From positions 77,398,875 through 77,462,874 of the forward strand of contig CM077644.1 in the NCBI GenBank assembly GCA_039707465.1: DNA of 64,000 nucleotides, written 5' to 3'. Shown here piece after piece: positions 22,905 through 34,842 of this stretch. Every line of letters begins with the position of its first letter. Position 1 is the first letter of the stretch. The position numbers and the translations under genes were made by a program. The notes below the pieces were generated by a model. It was given only the letters and a program-made list of their open reading frames with translations, was not told where the DNA came from and did not search any database. Source of the DNA: Rhabdophis nuchalis. Taxonomy: Eukaryota > Chordata > Lepidosauria > Squamata > Natricidae.

Positions 22905-22980
22905 CTATACTGTACCCGAGTCCCTTCGGGGAGAGGGGGCGGTCTAGAAATCCAATAAATAAATAAAATAAATGTTGCTG
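22905..22980 (+). mobile_element. 3' tail of an L2-like LINE
   Basis: 'cccttcggggagagggggcgg' followed by 'atccaataaataaataaa' is the sense version of the tail seen in antisense at 37.3, 38.3 and 34.9 kb. Confidence 0.5.
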
Positions 22981-23164
22981 TTTTGCTCATCTTCATGCAT
23001 TCTATTATTTTACTCTAAATATTCAACTCCTGGAATTGCTTATTATTATTATTACTCCGAATGGACAGTTTTATGCTTTAAAACTGTGATGTTACCCTCT
23101 TGCCAGCAGCCTATACTAGAAATGTTGATTTGCATGTGCCTCTCTGATTTGGATGTAATCAATA

Positions 23165-24700
23165 CAATACAATACAATAGCAGAGTTGGAAGGGACCTTG
23201 TAGGTCTTCTAGTCCAACCCCCTGCATGGGCAGGAACCTTATACCATTTCAGACAAATGGCTATCTAACATCTTCTTAAAGACTTCCAAAGTTGGGGCAT
23301 TCACAACCTCTGGAGGCAAGCTGTTCCAGAGGTTAATTGTTCTAACTGTCAGGAAATTTCTCCTTAGTTCTAAGTTGCTTCTCTCCTTGATTAGTTTCCA
23401 CCCATTGCTTCTTGTCCTGCCCCCAGGTGCCTTGGAGAATAGTTTGACTCCCTCTTCTTTGTGGCACCCTCTGAGATATCGGAACACTGCTATCATGTCT
23501 CCCCTGGTCCTTCTCTTCATCAAACTACACATACCCAGTTCCTGCAACCGTTCTTCATATGTTTTAGTCTCCAGTCCCCTAATCATCTTGGTTGCTCTTC
23601 TCTGCACTCTTTCCAGAGTCTCCACGTCTTTTCTACATCGTGGCGACCAAAACTGTATGCAGTATTCCAAGTGTGGCCTTACCAAGACACTATACAGTGG
23701 CATTAACACTTCATGTGATCTAGATTCTATCCCTCTGTTTATGCAGCCTAGAACTGTGTTGGCTTTTTTGGCAGCTGCTGCACACTGCTGGCTCTTATTT
23801 AAATGGTTGTCCACTAGGATTCCAAGATCCCTCTTACAGTTGCTACTATTGAGCAAGGTACCACCTATACTGTACCTGTGCATTTTGTTTTTCTTGCCTA
23901 AATGTAGAACCTTACTTTTTTCACAATTGAATTTCATTTTGTTAGATAGTGCCCAATGTTCAAGTTTGTCAAGATCCTTCTGTATCTTAAGCCTATCTTC
24001 TGGAGTGTTGGCTATTCCTGCCAGCTTGGTGTTGTCTGCAAATTTGATGAGTTCCCCATTTATCCCCTCATCCAAATAATTGATGAAGATGTTGAAGAGT
24101 ACTGGGCCTAAAACAGAGCCTTGGGCCACTCCACTGCATACTTCCTTCCATGTAGATGCAGTTCCATTGAGGAATACACGTTGAGTGCGGTTGGTCAGCC
24201 CGTTGCGAATCCATCTGGTGGTGATGCTGTCTAACCCACATTTTTCTACTTTATCTAATAGTAGGTTATGGTCTACTTTATCAAATGCCTAACTGAAGTC
24301 CAAGTAAATTATATCGACAGCATTCCTCTGGTCCACTAATTTTGTCACTTTGTCAAAGAATGCAATTAGATTAGTCTGGCATGATCTGTTTTTGACAAAC
24401 CCATGTTGGCTTTTGGCTATTACTTGGTTTGCTTCTAGGTATTCGCTTATTTGTTGCTTAATTATCTTTTCCAGAATCTTCCCTGGTATTGAGGTCAGGC
24501 TGATGGGTCTATAGTTTCCTGGATCTATTGTTTTTCCTTTTTTGAAGATGGGAACCACATCAGCTCTTTTCCAGTCTTCTGGCAGTTCCCCGGTGCTCCA
24601 GGATCTCTGAAAGATATAGTTCAGTGGTTCTGAGATCTCGTCTGCCAGTTCCTTCGAAATGTGTAATTTAAAGTCCAGGAAAATTTTGCCCATCAATGCA
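23165..24700 (-). mobile_element. CR1/L3-type LINE, 5'-truncated, young
   Basis: About 1.5 kb of the 3' end of a CR1-group retrotransposon. It ends in the typical 'agagttggaagggacctt' segment (plus-strand reading) and an (ATTGT)n tail at 23160-23180, the kind of tail that seeds microsatellites in snake genomes. The reverse transcriptase region is nearly unbroken. The 5' limit near 24,700 is a truncation, as is usual for LINE copies. Confidence 0.9.
23239..24696 (-). pseudogene. CR1 ORF2 reverse transcriptase, C-terminal part, one nonsense codon
   Basis: Minus-strand frame of about 485 codons. The upstream part carries the reverse transcriptase blocks SEPLNYIFQRSW, WKRADVVPIFKKG, NYRPISLTSIPGKILEKII, QHGFVKNRSCQTNL and IIYLDFS. 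A TAG at 24289-24291 then interrupts 'DFS-AFDKV', where relatives have a lysine. The same frame continues without shift through GSVLGPVLFNIFINYL, the active-site block FADNTKL (relatives have FADDTKL, so one catalytic aspartate is Asn), and the long C-terminal region with VRPHLEYCIQFWSP, RVQRRATKMIRGLE and NLWNSLPPEVV, ending at a natural stop. It would reverse-transcribe CR1 RNA at the target if intact; the stop and the D-to-N change make it inactive. Only these two lesions are obvious. Confidence 0.9.
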
Positions 24701-24704
24701 TGTT

Positions 24705-26235
24705 CTTCCTAGATGAAAATTCTAAAGTTTATCCATATAAAAGAAAACACACAAAATGGTGTTGGTGTAAATTGCTGTATTTGTAAGAGCAAATGCAATC
24801 CACAGTCAACAGAACAGCTCTGTAATATTTTTTAGAATCATCTAATTTTTGCTATTTGCCTCTATGTATGAGAAGCAAACATACATCCTCTGTATGACCA
24901 GAATGACCAAATATTTGTGATAGGAAATTAATCTGTAATAGCTATACTACTGTAATAAAATTACACAATTGAAAGGGCCATTTAGGCCAACAAATAATCA
25001 TCCTGCTCCGTGCAGGAATCCAAATTAAAGTATCCTCGACAAATGACTGATCATTTGATTTGTTCTATTATGTGCCTCTATTTTTTTTAAATAAACCGAT
25101 GTGTAATTGCACTGCAAAATATAGATTGTCCTGGCTTTATATAATATTGCAAATTTTACATTTTTATATTTGCCAGATGATTCTGAATATTAAACAAAAT
25201 GAATTGTGTAAGATACATGCGTCTCACATACCCTGAGTTAAAAAAAAATGTTGGTTTGTTTTCTCTGTACTCAATTAGTAGTTTACTATTGAACAGAAGA
25301 AGCAATCAGCCATTTCTATTTCAGTTTGGGAAAATTTAGGCAGAACAAAGCTTAATAGGAATCTCTTGCAACTGTGATGCCAGCTAATATTTGAAGCAAT
25401 CCATTTCACTTTACCTAGATTATATCTGCTTAATATTATTTAATATTATTTAATCTTATGTAAAATGCAATATTAACTTTTCAAGTGTCCATACAATAAT
25501 ATAATAATGAAGAACAATAGAATTCTGATAATATTGGCCATGCAGGCGAGCAAATAGTTCTTTATTTGTTGTAACATTTGGGAAGCACTAGAGCATGAAA
25601 ACAATGGGAAATAGTAATCTTGTTTGCTGACTATATAAGGTATTTTCTTATTGAATAAATACGGCCTGATTACTTTTATCTCTTTTAGAATAGAATTACT
25701 ATTACAGTAGACATTAGTCAACTCATAGAAAAGTGTAGTATGTTGGTTCTTGAAGACCAGTAGATTTACAATTGGTTGAACAGCAATACCCATTTATAAG
25801 GTGCTTATTAATGCTGTTGCATCCAACTGAAAGGTATTGTGAAATACCATTCAGGGTTCTTTTCTTAACTCAAAGCTCATAAACATTTTCATAAAAGATG
25901 TAGAGGATGGAAGAGATATTACCATATTATTAGATGAACAAGTTATGGGTATTAAATGATAGTTTAAAGGACAAAATCGCACAATAGTTTAGACATCAAA
26001 ATTCCAATCAGAAATAAACTAGAAAGCTTCAGCACTTAGCCAAATACAATTGGGTATAAACTGATAGCATAAGGTCCTGTATCTGTGTAAGGAAAATTAA
26101 ATGCATAAAGTAAATACAAGATTTAGGAATGTAGTTTGTTGACATGTTTATATAAAAGACCTAAAAGTATTAATGGCCATCGCATAAGTTTTAGCAGGTT
26201 GATATTGTAGATTAAAATTTAATCTTAGACTTAAT
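24705..26235. other. No gene recognised
   Basis: AT-rich DNA with short unrecognised frames. Confidence 0.4.
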
Positions 26236-26239
26236 TAAC

Positions 26240-26660
26240 AAAAACATTATGTCTAGGTCCAGAAGACAAAAAAAATCATTTTACTTTGCACTGGTTGGAT
26301 TCAGTTTTCTGAATGCAGTTTTAGGCACTACATTTTTAAAAGTACTTAGAACATCTGGAGTCAGTTCAGAACAAGCAAGATACAGATTTAGTAACTAAGC
26401 TGTATCAGTAAAGAGGAATTGGGCATGTTGAATTTACAAAAGAGAATACTAAACTAATAAATGATAGTGGTCTACAAATATCTAAGATTTTCATGTAAGT
26501 GTTCTCTAATAAAACTGGGAAGATACAATCACAGTAAGAGATGTGAAGCAGTGGGAATTTTCACAATACTATAAAGGACTTCTCATCCCTGGAGATTTTC
26601 AAATGTGAGCTGAGTAACCCAGTACTGGAGATGGTTTAATGTATTTCAACAATGGATGTA
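26240..26660 (+). mobile_element. Very diverged CR1 3' relic
   Basis: 'gaattgggcatgttgaattt' through 'gtctacaaatatctaagat' matches the CR1 stretch that encodes EELGM..L..R and the later VFKYLR. Upstream 'ggttggattcagttttctga' fits the preceding QFW block. Stops and indels are frequent: an ancient copy. Confidence 0.4.
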
Positions 26661-26664
26661 CACC

Positions 26665-27394
26665 TGATGGGTGATCTATATAAGTTCTTTCTTATTCATA
26701 CATTCCCATTCAAACCTATAGATCCTTTCTCACGTCACAATCTGTGATAAATGTTATGCATAATAATGAAGCAGATGAGAGAGAGAGTGTGTTTTGGAAC
26801 TCAAGGAGTAGTTATTCAAATAACTAGTGCAATAAGATAAATAGTGCAGACAATGTTAAACATCATGTTTATATTTTTAATTTGCATTCAAATTTGAAGT
26901 GACATTTCAGAAGCTTAAATAACTTTGCATACATGTAACCTTTCCAGAATTTAGGACATAATTTGGATTCTATTTTTAAAAATAAGTTTTTCTGATGTGG
27001 AATTATATATAATATTTGCATTTTTTCATTTTAGAATCAGGTATGTCACATTTAAATATCTACTAATCAGCTTTACTCATTGGCAAACTAGATGCAGCTT
27101 GTTTTTTTTCCACTCAAGTAGTTAAGAACCTGAAAATATAGAAAACACATTCAAAGTTCTTGCTTTTAGCTTGTGAATACTGCTTTATATTTCTAAATGT
27201 TTTCTGTATTCTTACCCAGATGAGAGGTCAAAACAATTTCTAAGATAATTCTACCGCTATTCATCCCAAGATAATACTTGACTGAGGTTGACTTAACAAA
27301 TTGAATTTTGGCTTCAGTTAAATTGCATTCTTGAGCCAACTGGCATCTGTGATAATGAACAAACACATACCATTATCTTATATTTTTTATTCCG
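26665..27394. other. No gene recognised
   Basis: AT-rich DNA. Nothing identifiable before the L1-like 5' UTR. Confidence 0.4.
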
Positions 27395-29740
27395 TTAAGA
27401 ACGTTACATTTTGATTCAACCGGAGGTTTTTCAGCTGGACAGATGAGGAAGGTGTGAGCTCTGAAGAGCCTCACATGAACTCTGTCTGACAAACCAATGC
27501 TGAGATCCTTTTGGATCAGAACCTCCCTGGGGGGTGGGGTGGAGAAGGGGCAGCATCTCATCAGACCCAGAGGGAGTGCAATAGGTCCCTTGTAGGTCGG
27601 AGATTTGCTCTTTGAATCAGCATCGGGGAGGCAGTATGGCAACATGGCTGCACAAGATCTGGCTTCTGGCCAAAGCAACTGAACAGGAGCGTGTAGGAGA
27701 CTGGATGAAAAGCCTGGTAAGAAAAATTAACTAATAGTCATAAATCAGAATTTGGAAAAGGCAAAGAACCTTGAGAGTATAAATAATATTGATGGACAGA
27801 TCAGGATTTTGGTAGAAAGAAAGATAGAAGGGGAAAAATGGAGGGTTAATTCACAAGCCCAAAAAGAGACATTTGCTTCAAACAACTTGGAGAAGCAAAG
27901 GAGAAAGCAGAGAAGTGACAATCACATTCAAACACAAACTTTCAATTTGGATTTGGAATTGAAAAGATTGTGTTTCTAAAAGAGATTAGGAGGGTGAAAC
28001 ATAAATCAAAAACATACTGAGGAGATTTGTTTCATTTGAATTTCTTCTTACTAACATATCTTAAGCAACTTCAATTAATGAGAAGTGGAATGTAACAAGG
28101 GGGGGGGGAATCAAGAAAAAAAGCACTATTTTCTCACTTATAATCTAATATTGTCTGTGTAGCAAATGGAATGTGAAACCCTGAGCAGGAAGTTTTAATT
28201 AACCAATTGTCATAAATCAAAATTTGGAAAAAGCAGGATGTGAAGAGAAATATACCAAGGAGATTAGCTGTGCTCAAGTTTGTTCCAATTAATATATTTT
28301 AAGCAATTCTAACCAACGAGAGGTGGAAGGTAACAAAGGGGGGGAAATCAAGAACTGGAAAAATACGAAGGGTTTTTTTTTTTGCCGAAGGGAGAACAAA
28401 GGATCAAGATGGCTCCCACCTCTCTTCCTCTTCACATTAGCTGAATTAGCTAAATTTAAGGTGAATGAGAATTCTGAAATAAGAACTGTATAACTGACTG
28501 TAATTTAGGAACTGGACATTATGGAAAGGTGAAATTTGAAGAACTACATGAAATTATAAAAAATATGCACAAATCATTAAAATCAAGTCTAAATAGAATT
28601 TTGAAGTTAGATATTGAGAAGAAGCAGGAAGTGACGGAAGAAGTGAACAAAAGGGCGTAATAAAGAGTAGAAATGGTGGAAAATAAAAAGTGGACAAAAA
28701 ACTTCATTGGGTTTGACAGTGGTATAGGGAAAATTGAAAAGGGGGGGATGTGTCCCAACAAAAGGAAATAAAAGCAGACAAAAGATCTTACTGAGTTTGA
28801 TAGTGGCATAGGAAAAACTGAAGAGGGGGGATTATGCCCCAACAAAGGGAAATACAAAATATTTCACTGGGTTTGACAGTGACTTGGGGGAAATTGAAGA
28901 AGGTGGACATGTCAAAACAATGAAAAGGGATAAGACAGGAATAGAGAAGTGGAACAAAAGACTTACTAGGAAAAAATCAGACAATTAGTAATTGTTATAT
29001 GGGAAATATAAAGTTGAAATATGTAGTTTACTTCTATATATGATAATTAAACTGAGTTAATAATAATAATAATATTTATTGTCATTGTAATAATATTGTA
29101 ATAAAATTACAATGAAATTCGTTGCTAACTGATTGAATATGATAATGGAAAGATAATTAAATAAAGGTTAAAATATATGGAATATGGACAAATATGAAAC
29201 TGTTATGTGGAGAATGCAAGTAGAGGTATGTGATTCACTTTTATACATGATAATTAAACTGAGTTGCTAATTGATTGAATATGACAATGGAAGCACAATT
29301 AAGTATACGTTAAAATATATGAAATATGGATACATATAGAACTCTTAAGATAATGAACAAAATGAGGTGTGCACCGCTTGTTATTCTACATAGTAGATTA
29401 ATGGAATTGTAATGAACATTGAACAGTAAGGATTGTTATTTAAAGACAATTAAGGGTAAGCTAAATCAAAATCTGAAAAATGGAGGGGAACATGAAATAT
29501 ACTTATAATGTTAAATTATTGAGATTATAAAGACAGAACTACAAATTTGGGACATATAATGATGTATAACTATATAAATATAATGATGAAAATAGCTGGG
29601 AATCGTAACCAGGTCTACATCCCGGCCAAAAATAGGCTGGGGTGTGTGTGTTAAAAATATAATTACTATATATGTATACTTTTTTCTTTTAAAAAAGAAG
29701 GAAGATATATATTAAAATTAAATATGTATATTGAAATGGA
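27395..29740 (+). mobile_element. Degraded L1-like element without ORF2 (ORF1-only type)
   Basis: A GC-richer leader (about 27400-27720) is followed by two copies of a region starting 'gtcataaatcagaatttgga' (about 27738 and 28210), each ending in a G-run near 28105 and 28340: a repeated 5' UTR. Then comes a coiled-coil-like frame (EELHEIIKNMHKSLKSSLNR, about 28538-28600), an in-frame repeat block, and a 3' UTR with a repeated segment (two blocks with 'tgataattaaactgagtt' at about 29040 and 29250). The end is 'gtgtgtgtgttaaaaatata' near 29650. No reverse transcriptase is visible. Limits are approximate. The assignment to L1 rests on layout and the coiled coil, so it is tentative. Confidence 0.5.
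28538..28880 (+). pseudogene. ORF1-like coiled coil followed by 28-residue repeats
   Basis: One frame reads EELHEIIKNMHKSLKSSLNR, ILKLDIEKKQEVTEEVNK, two adjacent stops, then VENKKWTKNFIGFDSGIG and KIEKGGMCPNKRK, a stop, KQTKDLTEFDSGIGKTEEGG, LCPNKGK, and a decayed third unit. The repeat FDSGIGKxEEGGxCPNKxK recurs every 28 codons (84 bp), so the repeats kept the frame while the gene was alive. Likely the ORF1 of the surrounding L1-like element, with the coiled coil for trimerisation. The function of the repeats is unknown to me. Confidence 0.5.
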
Positions 29741-29814
29741 ATTATAAATATCAACATAAAATGGAGCTTGCTCAGAGGCTGAAATACATCAAGTAAATGA
29801 GATGAAGAATGCAA

Positions 29815-30005
29815 AGTAAAGGAAAGAGGTAAGGGAAGAAGAGAGGGAGAGAGCGCGGGGGGGAAGAGGAGGAGAAGAAAGAAGGAGTGGAAAGGGGAGA
29901 GAGAAGAAGGAGAGAGGAAGGGGAAGTAGAGAAGAAAAGGATGACAGAGGGAAGAAAGGAGATTGGGAGGAGGAGGAGAGAGGGAGAAGAAAGTGATGGA
30001 TAGGA
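29815..30005. repeat. Purine-rich (GA/GGA)n tract
   Basis: About 180 bp of almost pure G/A on the plus strand (GGAAGAAGAGAGGGAGAGA-type). It can form triplex DNA in principle. The long minus-strand frames across it are low-complexity artefacts. Confidence 0.8.
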
Positions 30006-30585
30006 TACAAATTCAGTGTATGGAGAGCAGAAGAGCCAATAATCATTTTTTGGGAGTTGATGGTAAGACAAATAGATGTAAACATCTATTTAAGAATATA
30101 ATATAATGTTGGTTATATAATAGTATACATGTGGTTATTTGCATTTTATTGTAAAATGTTATTGTTATTTAAAGCTCAGCACTCAGCAAAATAGACATAG
30201 TTTTGACTGAAAAGATTCTGTTAATTTTTACATATATCACTATCTAAATATAAAATTAAATAAATAGGAATGTCAACAATATTTCTACTCTATACTCAGA
30301 AGAAAAAATATATTAACAAACATATTCTGAGTACTGAAGCATACGATCTTAATGTTATTTCCAAAGTTCCACACCAATATATTTCTATATAGCAGCCTCA
30401 AGCAAAATGTTCTGAAGATAATTTGGTACATGTCACATGAATGTGTTCTCTTGACAAAAATATTTTTGATAGATACATCATGAATAAAAATAACAAGAAA
30501 ACCAAAATAAGTTGCTTCTTTTGGAAGGAGTGGTTTGAGTTATGGTAACGCCTAACATTTACCTGGACTAATTTCTGCAGTTTGC
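30006..30585. other. No gene recognised
   Basis: AT-rich DNA; nothing identifiable. Confidence 0.4.
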
Positions 30586-30589
30586 TACA

Positions 30590-30710
30590 CAAGATTTTCA
30601 GAAGGGATTTGTCATTTTCCTCTTCCTAGAGCTAAAAAAGAATGACCCAGCTGGCTACATCACTAAGGCAGAACTCATAGCCTTTTGGTTTCCAGCCTGA
30701 TTCTTTGAAT
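30590..30710 (-). mobile_element. Diverged Sauria-like SINE body
   Basis: 'cagaagggatttgtcatttt', 'aatgacccagctggct' and 'aaggcagaactcatagcctt' follow the order of the antisense SINE copy at 37.9 kb. Partial. Confidence 0.35.
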
Positions 30711-32039
30711 TTACACCAGACTGAATAACTGTAATTAAGCTGTTAAATATTAAAAATGCTTTGGGTAATTATAATAGCAAAAACATACAGATTAATAATG
30801 TGACAAGGCTTTCTTCTTTTTTAATCACACAATAAATATTCTCTTCCCAAATCACCTTGTGCACTTATTTATTTTTGAAATTACTTAGCTGTTTTAGTAA
30901 ATGTTTTATTGTAAATAATTAAAGCCATTTATACTAGTGTGATTTCAATTGACTTTGATATGATTTAATACTATTTTATTTATGAGCTGATTATGTTGCA
31001 GTCTAAAAATAAAGTCTGAAGTAAGTTAGGTTATAGATTAATTAAGATGATCATTGAATATAATCATTCTCGTCAATGGGGAGCAGGAGGCATCACGACA
31101 AGGAAATCCTCAATGCCTATTGGTCCATCAGACTGAGAAACATGAATTAGGCCACGCCTACTCCTTCATTCCTTTCTCAGTCTGATGGTCCGAAAGGCTG
31201 AGGAAAACTTTTCTCTTCAGATTATTATCTAAATTGGCCAATTTTCGAATGAATTTAATTCAGCTGATTGACTTCTTCAACAAATTGATCAAAATTGTCC
31301 AGGCTGTTTGTGTGAGTATTGCTGCCGCCAAGGTCGCTGCGGGTCGCAGCCGCCTTCGCTGAGGGGCCGCCGGGCCGCCGGCACAACGAGACGCCGATTT
31401 GCTCTTGCCACAGTGAGACGTGGTTTCGCAGGGGCTGGGCTGGCGTCGGGATTCTCCCGTTAACTGGACTTTTCCCCTGGGCGGCGTGGGCTCCGAGCCG
31501 TTGAGGTTCCTTCCCGCCGTTTCTGGCCGCCTTGACAGCCCCCCCCTCCGCAGCTCACCGCGTCTCCGTGGGAGTCCCAGTCTTCCCCCGGCTTTTTACA
31601 GCTGTTCGGGGGATTGATAAGATGCATGCAGGCCTCGTTTTACCTCACGGCACACGAGGCTTTCCTTAGTTGCCGACTTTGGAGGAGCGGCCATTTTATC
31701 TTCACCTCATGGCATTTTGTTATCCGCCAACGGTGCACTCTGGCCTACTTTGCACATGAAGACTCTTCTCCTCAGAGGCTGCGGGCTTGGAAGACTGGCT
31801 CTTGTCCGACCTGACTAACAGTTCCTGGACATTGTAGATGTTTGTATATAGTTGATTATATTAATTACTAAAAAAAAAAAAGAGGTCATCACTAAGTGAA
31901 TCAACTGGTTCGTATAGTGACCATTGAGTGGGACTGTGTATATAATTGCCTTATTTGATTGTCATTTGTCAACCTTGATAAAGGTGTCTTCTAGGGATGA
32001 TAAGGGCCCCTGGCCAGGACGTGGCCTCGCCACATCCTA

Positions 32040-33800
32040 GATTGGCTGCTGTTCCGTTGACCTCGGAGTCATCCTCGGAGTATCGTCAGTCCAGAGCCAT
32101 GCTCCGTGATGAACAGAGGAGGCAGCATGCATTGGACAAATAGGTCGCTCGAGCAGAGCGTCGCCTTAGGGGTGTGAGTCGAGTCGATGTCGGCTCTGGC
32201 ATGTCGTCCCCGGATGGATCCAGATATCCTTCTACTGATGGACGAGGTGACAGGTCTAGAAGGGAGGTCTCTCCATCTCCTTCGGTTCGCCTTCCGCCAT
32301 CAGAGGCATGGTGGGCAATCCCCTTGAAGGCTCCTCCAGGGATTACCTGATTTCTCTCCCGCTTTGGCCCATGGGGAGGTTCTCCAGGGGAAGATTCTGC
32401 TGAATAGGGTTTTAAGAGTTGCAAGACTTACCTGATACATTCAGAGGCTTGTCTCCTCCGCTAATGCTAAGGGCATCTCAGCAGGCATGAAGCAGCAGGT
32501 CCATCTCGCCACTCCTCCACTGCCGGCTCCAGCCCTCTGGCAGCTTCTTCCAGTAGGCCGGTTGCTTCTGGTCGTTCCGCCCAGTTGGAAGGAGGCGAGT
32601 TTCCAGACTCTCCCTCCCTAGCAGGTGATGGTTCTGTTCTGGGCGAGGACCCGGTTAAGGGAATAATAATGTCTGATGATGAGGAAACTTGCATGGAGAA
32701 AGACCCAACCTTGCGGGTCTGTTTCAGCCTTCCTTGTTTAAACTACTGCTAGGGAAGGCTAAATACTCCACAAACCTTGGGGGTCCTGTTGGCCAGACTC
32801 CTGTCGGCCGGAAGGACCTGAGTCAGGTTATAATCATTCGTACCCCCCTTGGTAAGGAGGAGGTGTCTCCCCTCCCTTGTTCCTTGAGGTAGTCAAGGCT
32901 CAGTGGTCGCAGCCGGGTCCTTTCCCTGCTCCTGGGGTGAATGATAGGAGGTTATATAACATGGATAAAGATTTCTCCCGAGCGCTGCAGGTCCCGGAGG
33001 TAGATACGCCGGTGCTGGCACTCTCCTCTTCTGCGACGGTGGTAGCCGGAGATGCTGCTGACAAATTGAAGCCGAAGGATCGCAAGGCGGTGCACATCTT
33101 ACGTAAAAGGTTTGTGGCTTCATCCTGGTCCATTAGGGCGGTGGCTGCCGCCTCATTTTTCAATAGGACTGCCATTCTCTGGCTCCAACGGCTCCAGGCC
33201 GTTCCCCTGCAGACAATACACGTACCCTAAGCAACATTGGTAAGATTCGGGTGGCTTCGCAGTTTGCTGCGGGCGCCACCTTAAGTGCCATTAAGTTTTA
33301 TTCTAGTGCGATGTCAGCCTCGGTGGCTTCCAGACGGTTGCTGTGGCTCAAGAGCTGGCAAGTGGATAATAAATCCAAGTTCTACCTGGCGTCCAGGCCA
33401 TACGCAGGTGGCACGTTGTTCGGAGAACGGCTGGACCATGGGCTGGTAGAGAACAAGGGAAGAGTAAGGTGATGCCGTCTTCTTCCTCCAAAAAGAGGGA
33501 CCACAGACCGACACCTTACCACAGGCGTCAGTTTTACCGCCCCCTGACTCGGACTTCCTTCAGTCGAGGTATTATGGTTCCAGGGGGGATCGCTTCCAGT
33601 TTCGTCACTTGTTCCAGGTTAAGGGCCGGGGCTAATATCATTCCTGCCGGCCTTTTCGGGACGGAGGTGGTCGTCCTTTCTGCGGAGGTAGACAGACCTG
33701 CACTCGATTTCCCCATAGGCATCCGCCTTCAATATTTCAGTTTGTTTTGGGCTCAAATCACTTCTGACATCTGGGTAGTAGATACGATCACTACAGGCCT
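32040..33800 (+). pseudogene. DIRS gag-like region
   Basis: Three frames are needed to follow it. A first part reads MLRDEQRRQHALDK and then an Arg/Ser/Pro-rich stretch (about 32098-32350). A second part (32877-33230) reads MFLEVVKAQWSQPGPFPAPG, then DKDFSRALQVPEVDTPVLAL and ASSWSIRAVAAASFFNRTAI. A third (33251-33472) reads ASQFAAGATLSAIKFYSSAM, then ASRRLLWLKSWQVDNKSK. This mix of a basic N-terminal part and a helical region with LWLK is typical of the ORF before reverse transcriptase in vertebrate DIRS elements. Its exact role, presumably nucleic-acid packaging, is by family. Several stops and shifts. Confidence 0.6.
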
Positions 33801-33869
33801 TAAGCTTTAATTCTGTCACGTCCCCCTAATTTCTTTTGTTCCTTTCCATCCTTCAAGATTCCGGAGAGA

Positions 33870-34474
33870 TTGGCGCTAGTCCATTCTGCTATCCAACATC
33901 TATTGGACGTCCATGCCATTGAACCGGTGCCTCCCGGGGAGGAAGGTTTGGGTTTTTACTCCAACTGGTTTATTATTCCAAAAATTTCTGGAGGGTGGCA
34001 CTCGATATTGGACTTAAAACGTTTAAACAATTGTATTGCGTATCGATGCGTTAGGATAGCATTCCTACGCTCCATTTTGCAAGTTGTCAGGAAGGGAGAT
34101 TTCATGGTCTCAATTGCCCTCTCAGAGGCCTACTTGCATATTCCAGTCTGTAACCCCACCGCAGGTTCCTGCAATTCTCCCATCAGGGGCAGCATTTTCG
34201 ATATAGAGCCCTGCCCTTTGGATTGGCATCTGCGCCTCGGATATTTACCAAGGTACTGGCAGCGGTCGCGGCCTACTTACGATCCATTCCCATCTGGTTA
34301 CAGCTTTACCTGGATTATAATTTGCTCCAGACACATTTCCTTGATCAGGGTATGCCAGATCTCAATTTCGCCATTCATACGCTCCAGAGATTGGGAATTT
34401 CAATCAATTTTCCCAAGAGCCACCTCGCTGCATCTACTATGATCCTCCACTTGGGGGGGGGGGGCGATCATTGA
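33870..34474 (+). pseudogene. DIRS reverse transcriptase, frameshifted
   Basis: The first frame (from 33870) reads HLLDVHAIEPVPPGEEGLGF, YSNWFIIPKISGGWHSILDL and KRLNNCI, then FMVSIALSEAYLHIPV, where working copies have an aspartate-led 'SxDLxDAYLHIP'. It then shifts to a second frame (from 34223) with ASAPRIFTKVLAAVAAYLRS and WLQLYLDYNLLQTH. The active-site block is YLDY where active enzymes have YLDD, so a catalytic Asp is lost, as well as one in the earlier block. FPKSHLAASTMILHLGG follows. It would copy DIRS RNA into DNA if functional; here it is dead. Confidence 0.85.
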
Positions 34475-34794
34475 CTCGGTGGAAGGAGTGGTGTATGTGT
34501 CTAAGGACGAGAGGGAGAAGCCTTAACAGCTGGCCAGTTCTGTCAGGTGCAACCGGGTGTCCCCCATTATAACTCTGTTTCGTCTTCTGGGGTCTATGAT
34601 TTCCTGTGTGGGCATGGTTCCCTGGGCTTGTTCCCACTCCGGGGAATTGCAGTGGGAGTTGCTCCCGTCTCAAAGGCAAATGATTAGTAAATCCCATTTG
34701 CCAGTCCCGGTGTCTCCTCAGGTCCGTCTCTCCCTCCGTTGGTGGTTGTCCCGGAAGATTGATAAAGGTCCCCCTTTGGGTGCCAGTCAGAGTC

Positions 34795-34842
34795 ACCATG
34801 ACCACAGATGCAAGCTTCTTTGGTTGGGGCGCTGTAATGGGT
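34795..34842 (+). pseudogene. DIRS RNase H, N-terminal piece
   Basis: Reads TTDASFFGWGAVMGS, the first RNase H block with its leading aspartate (TDAS..GWGA). It is cut by the L2-like insertion, and the rest resumes at about 35688. Confidence 0.8.

Noticed and set aside
23375..24079. Plus-strand 234-codon frame
   Set aside because: Antisense shadow of the CR1 reverse transcriptase.
29772..30085. Minus-strand frames rich in Ser, Pro, Leu and Phe
   Set aside because: Low-complexity reading of a purine tract; not a protein.
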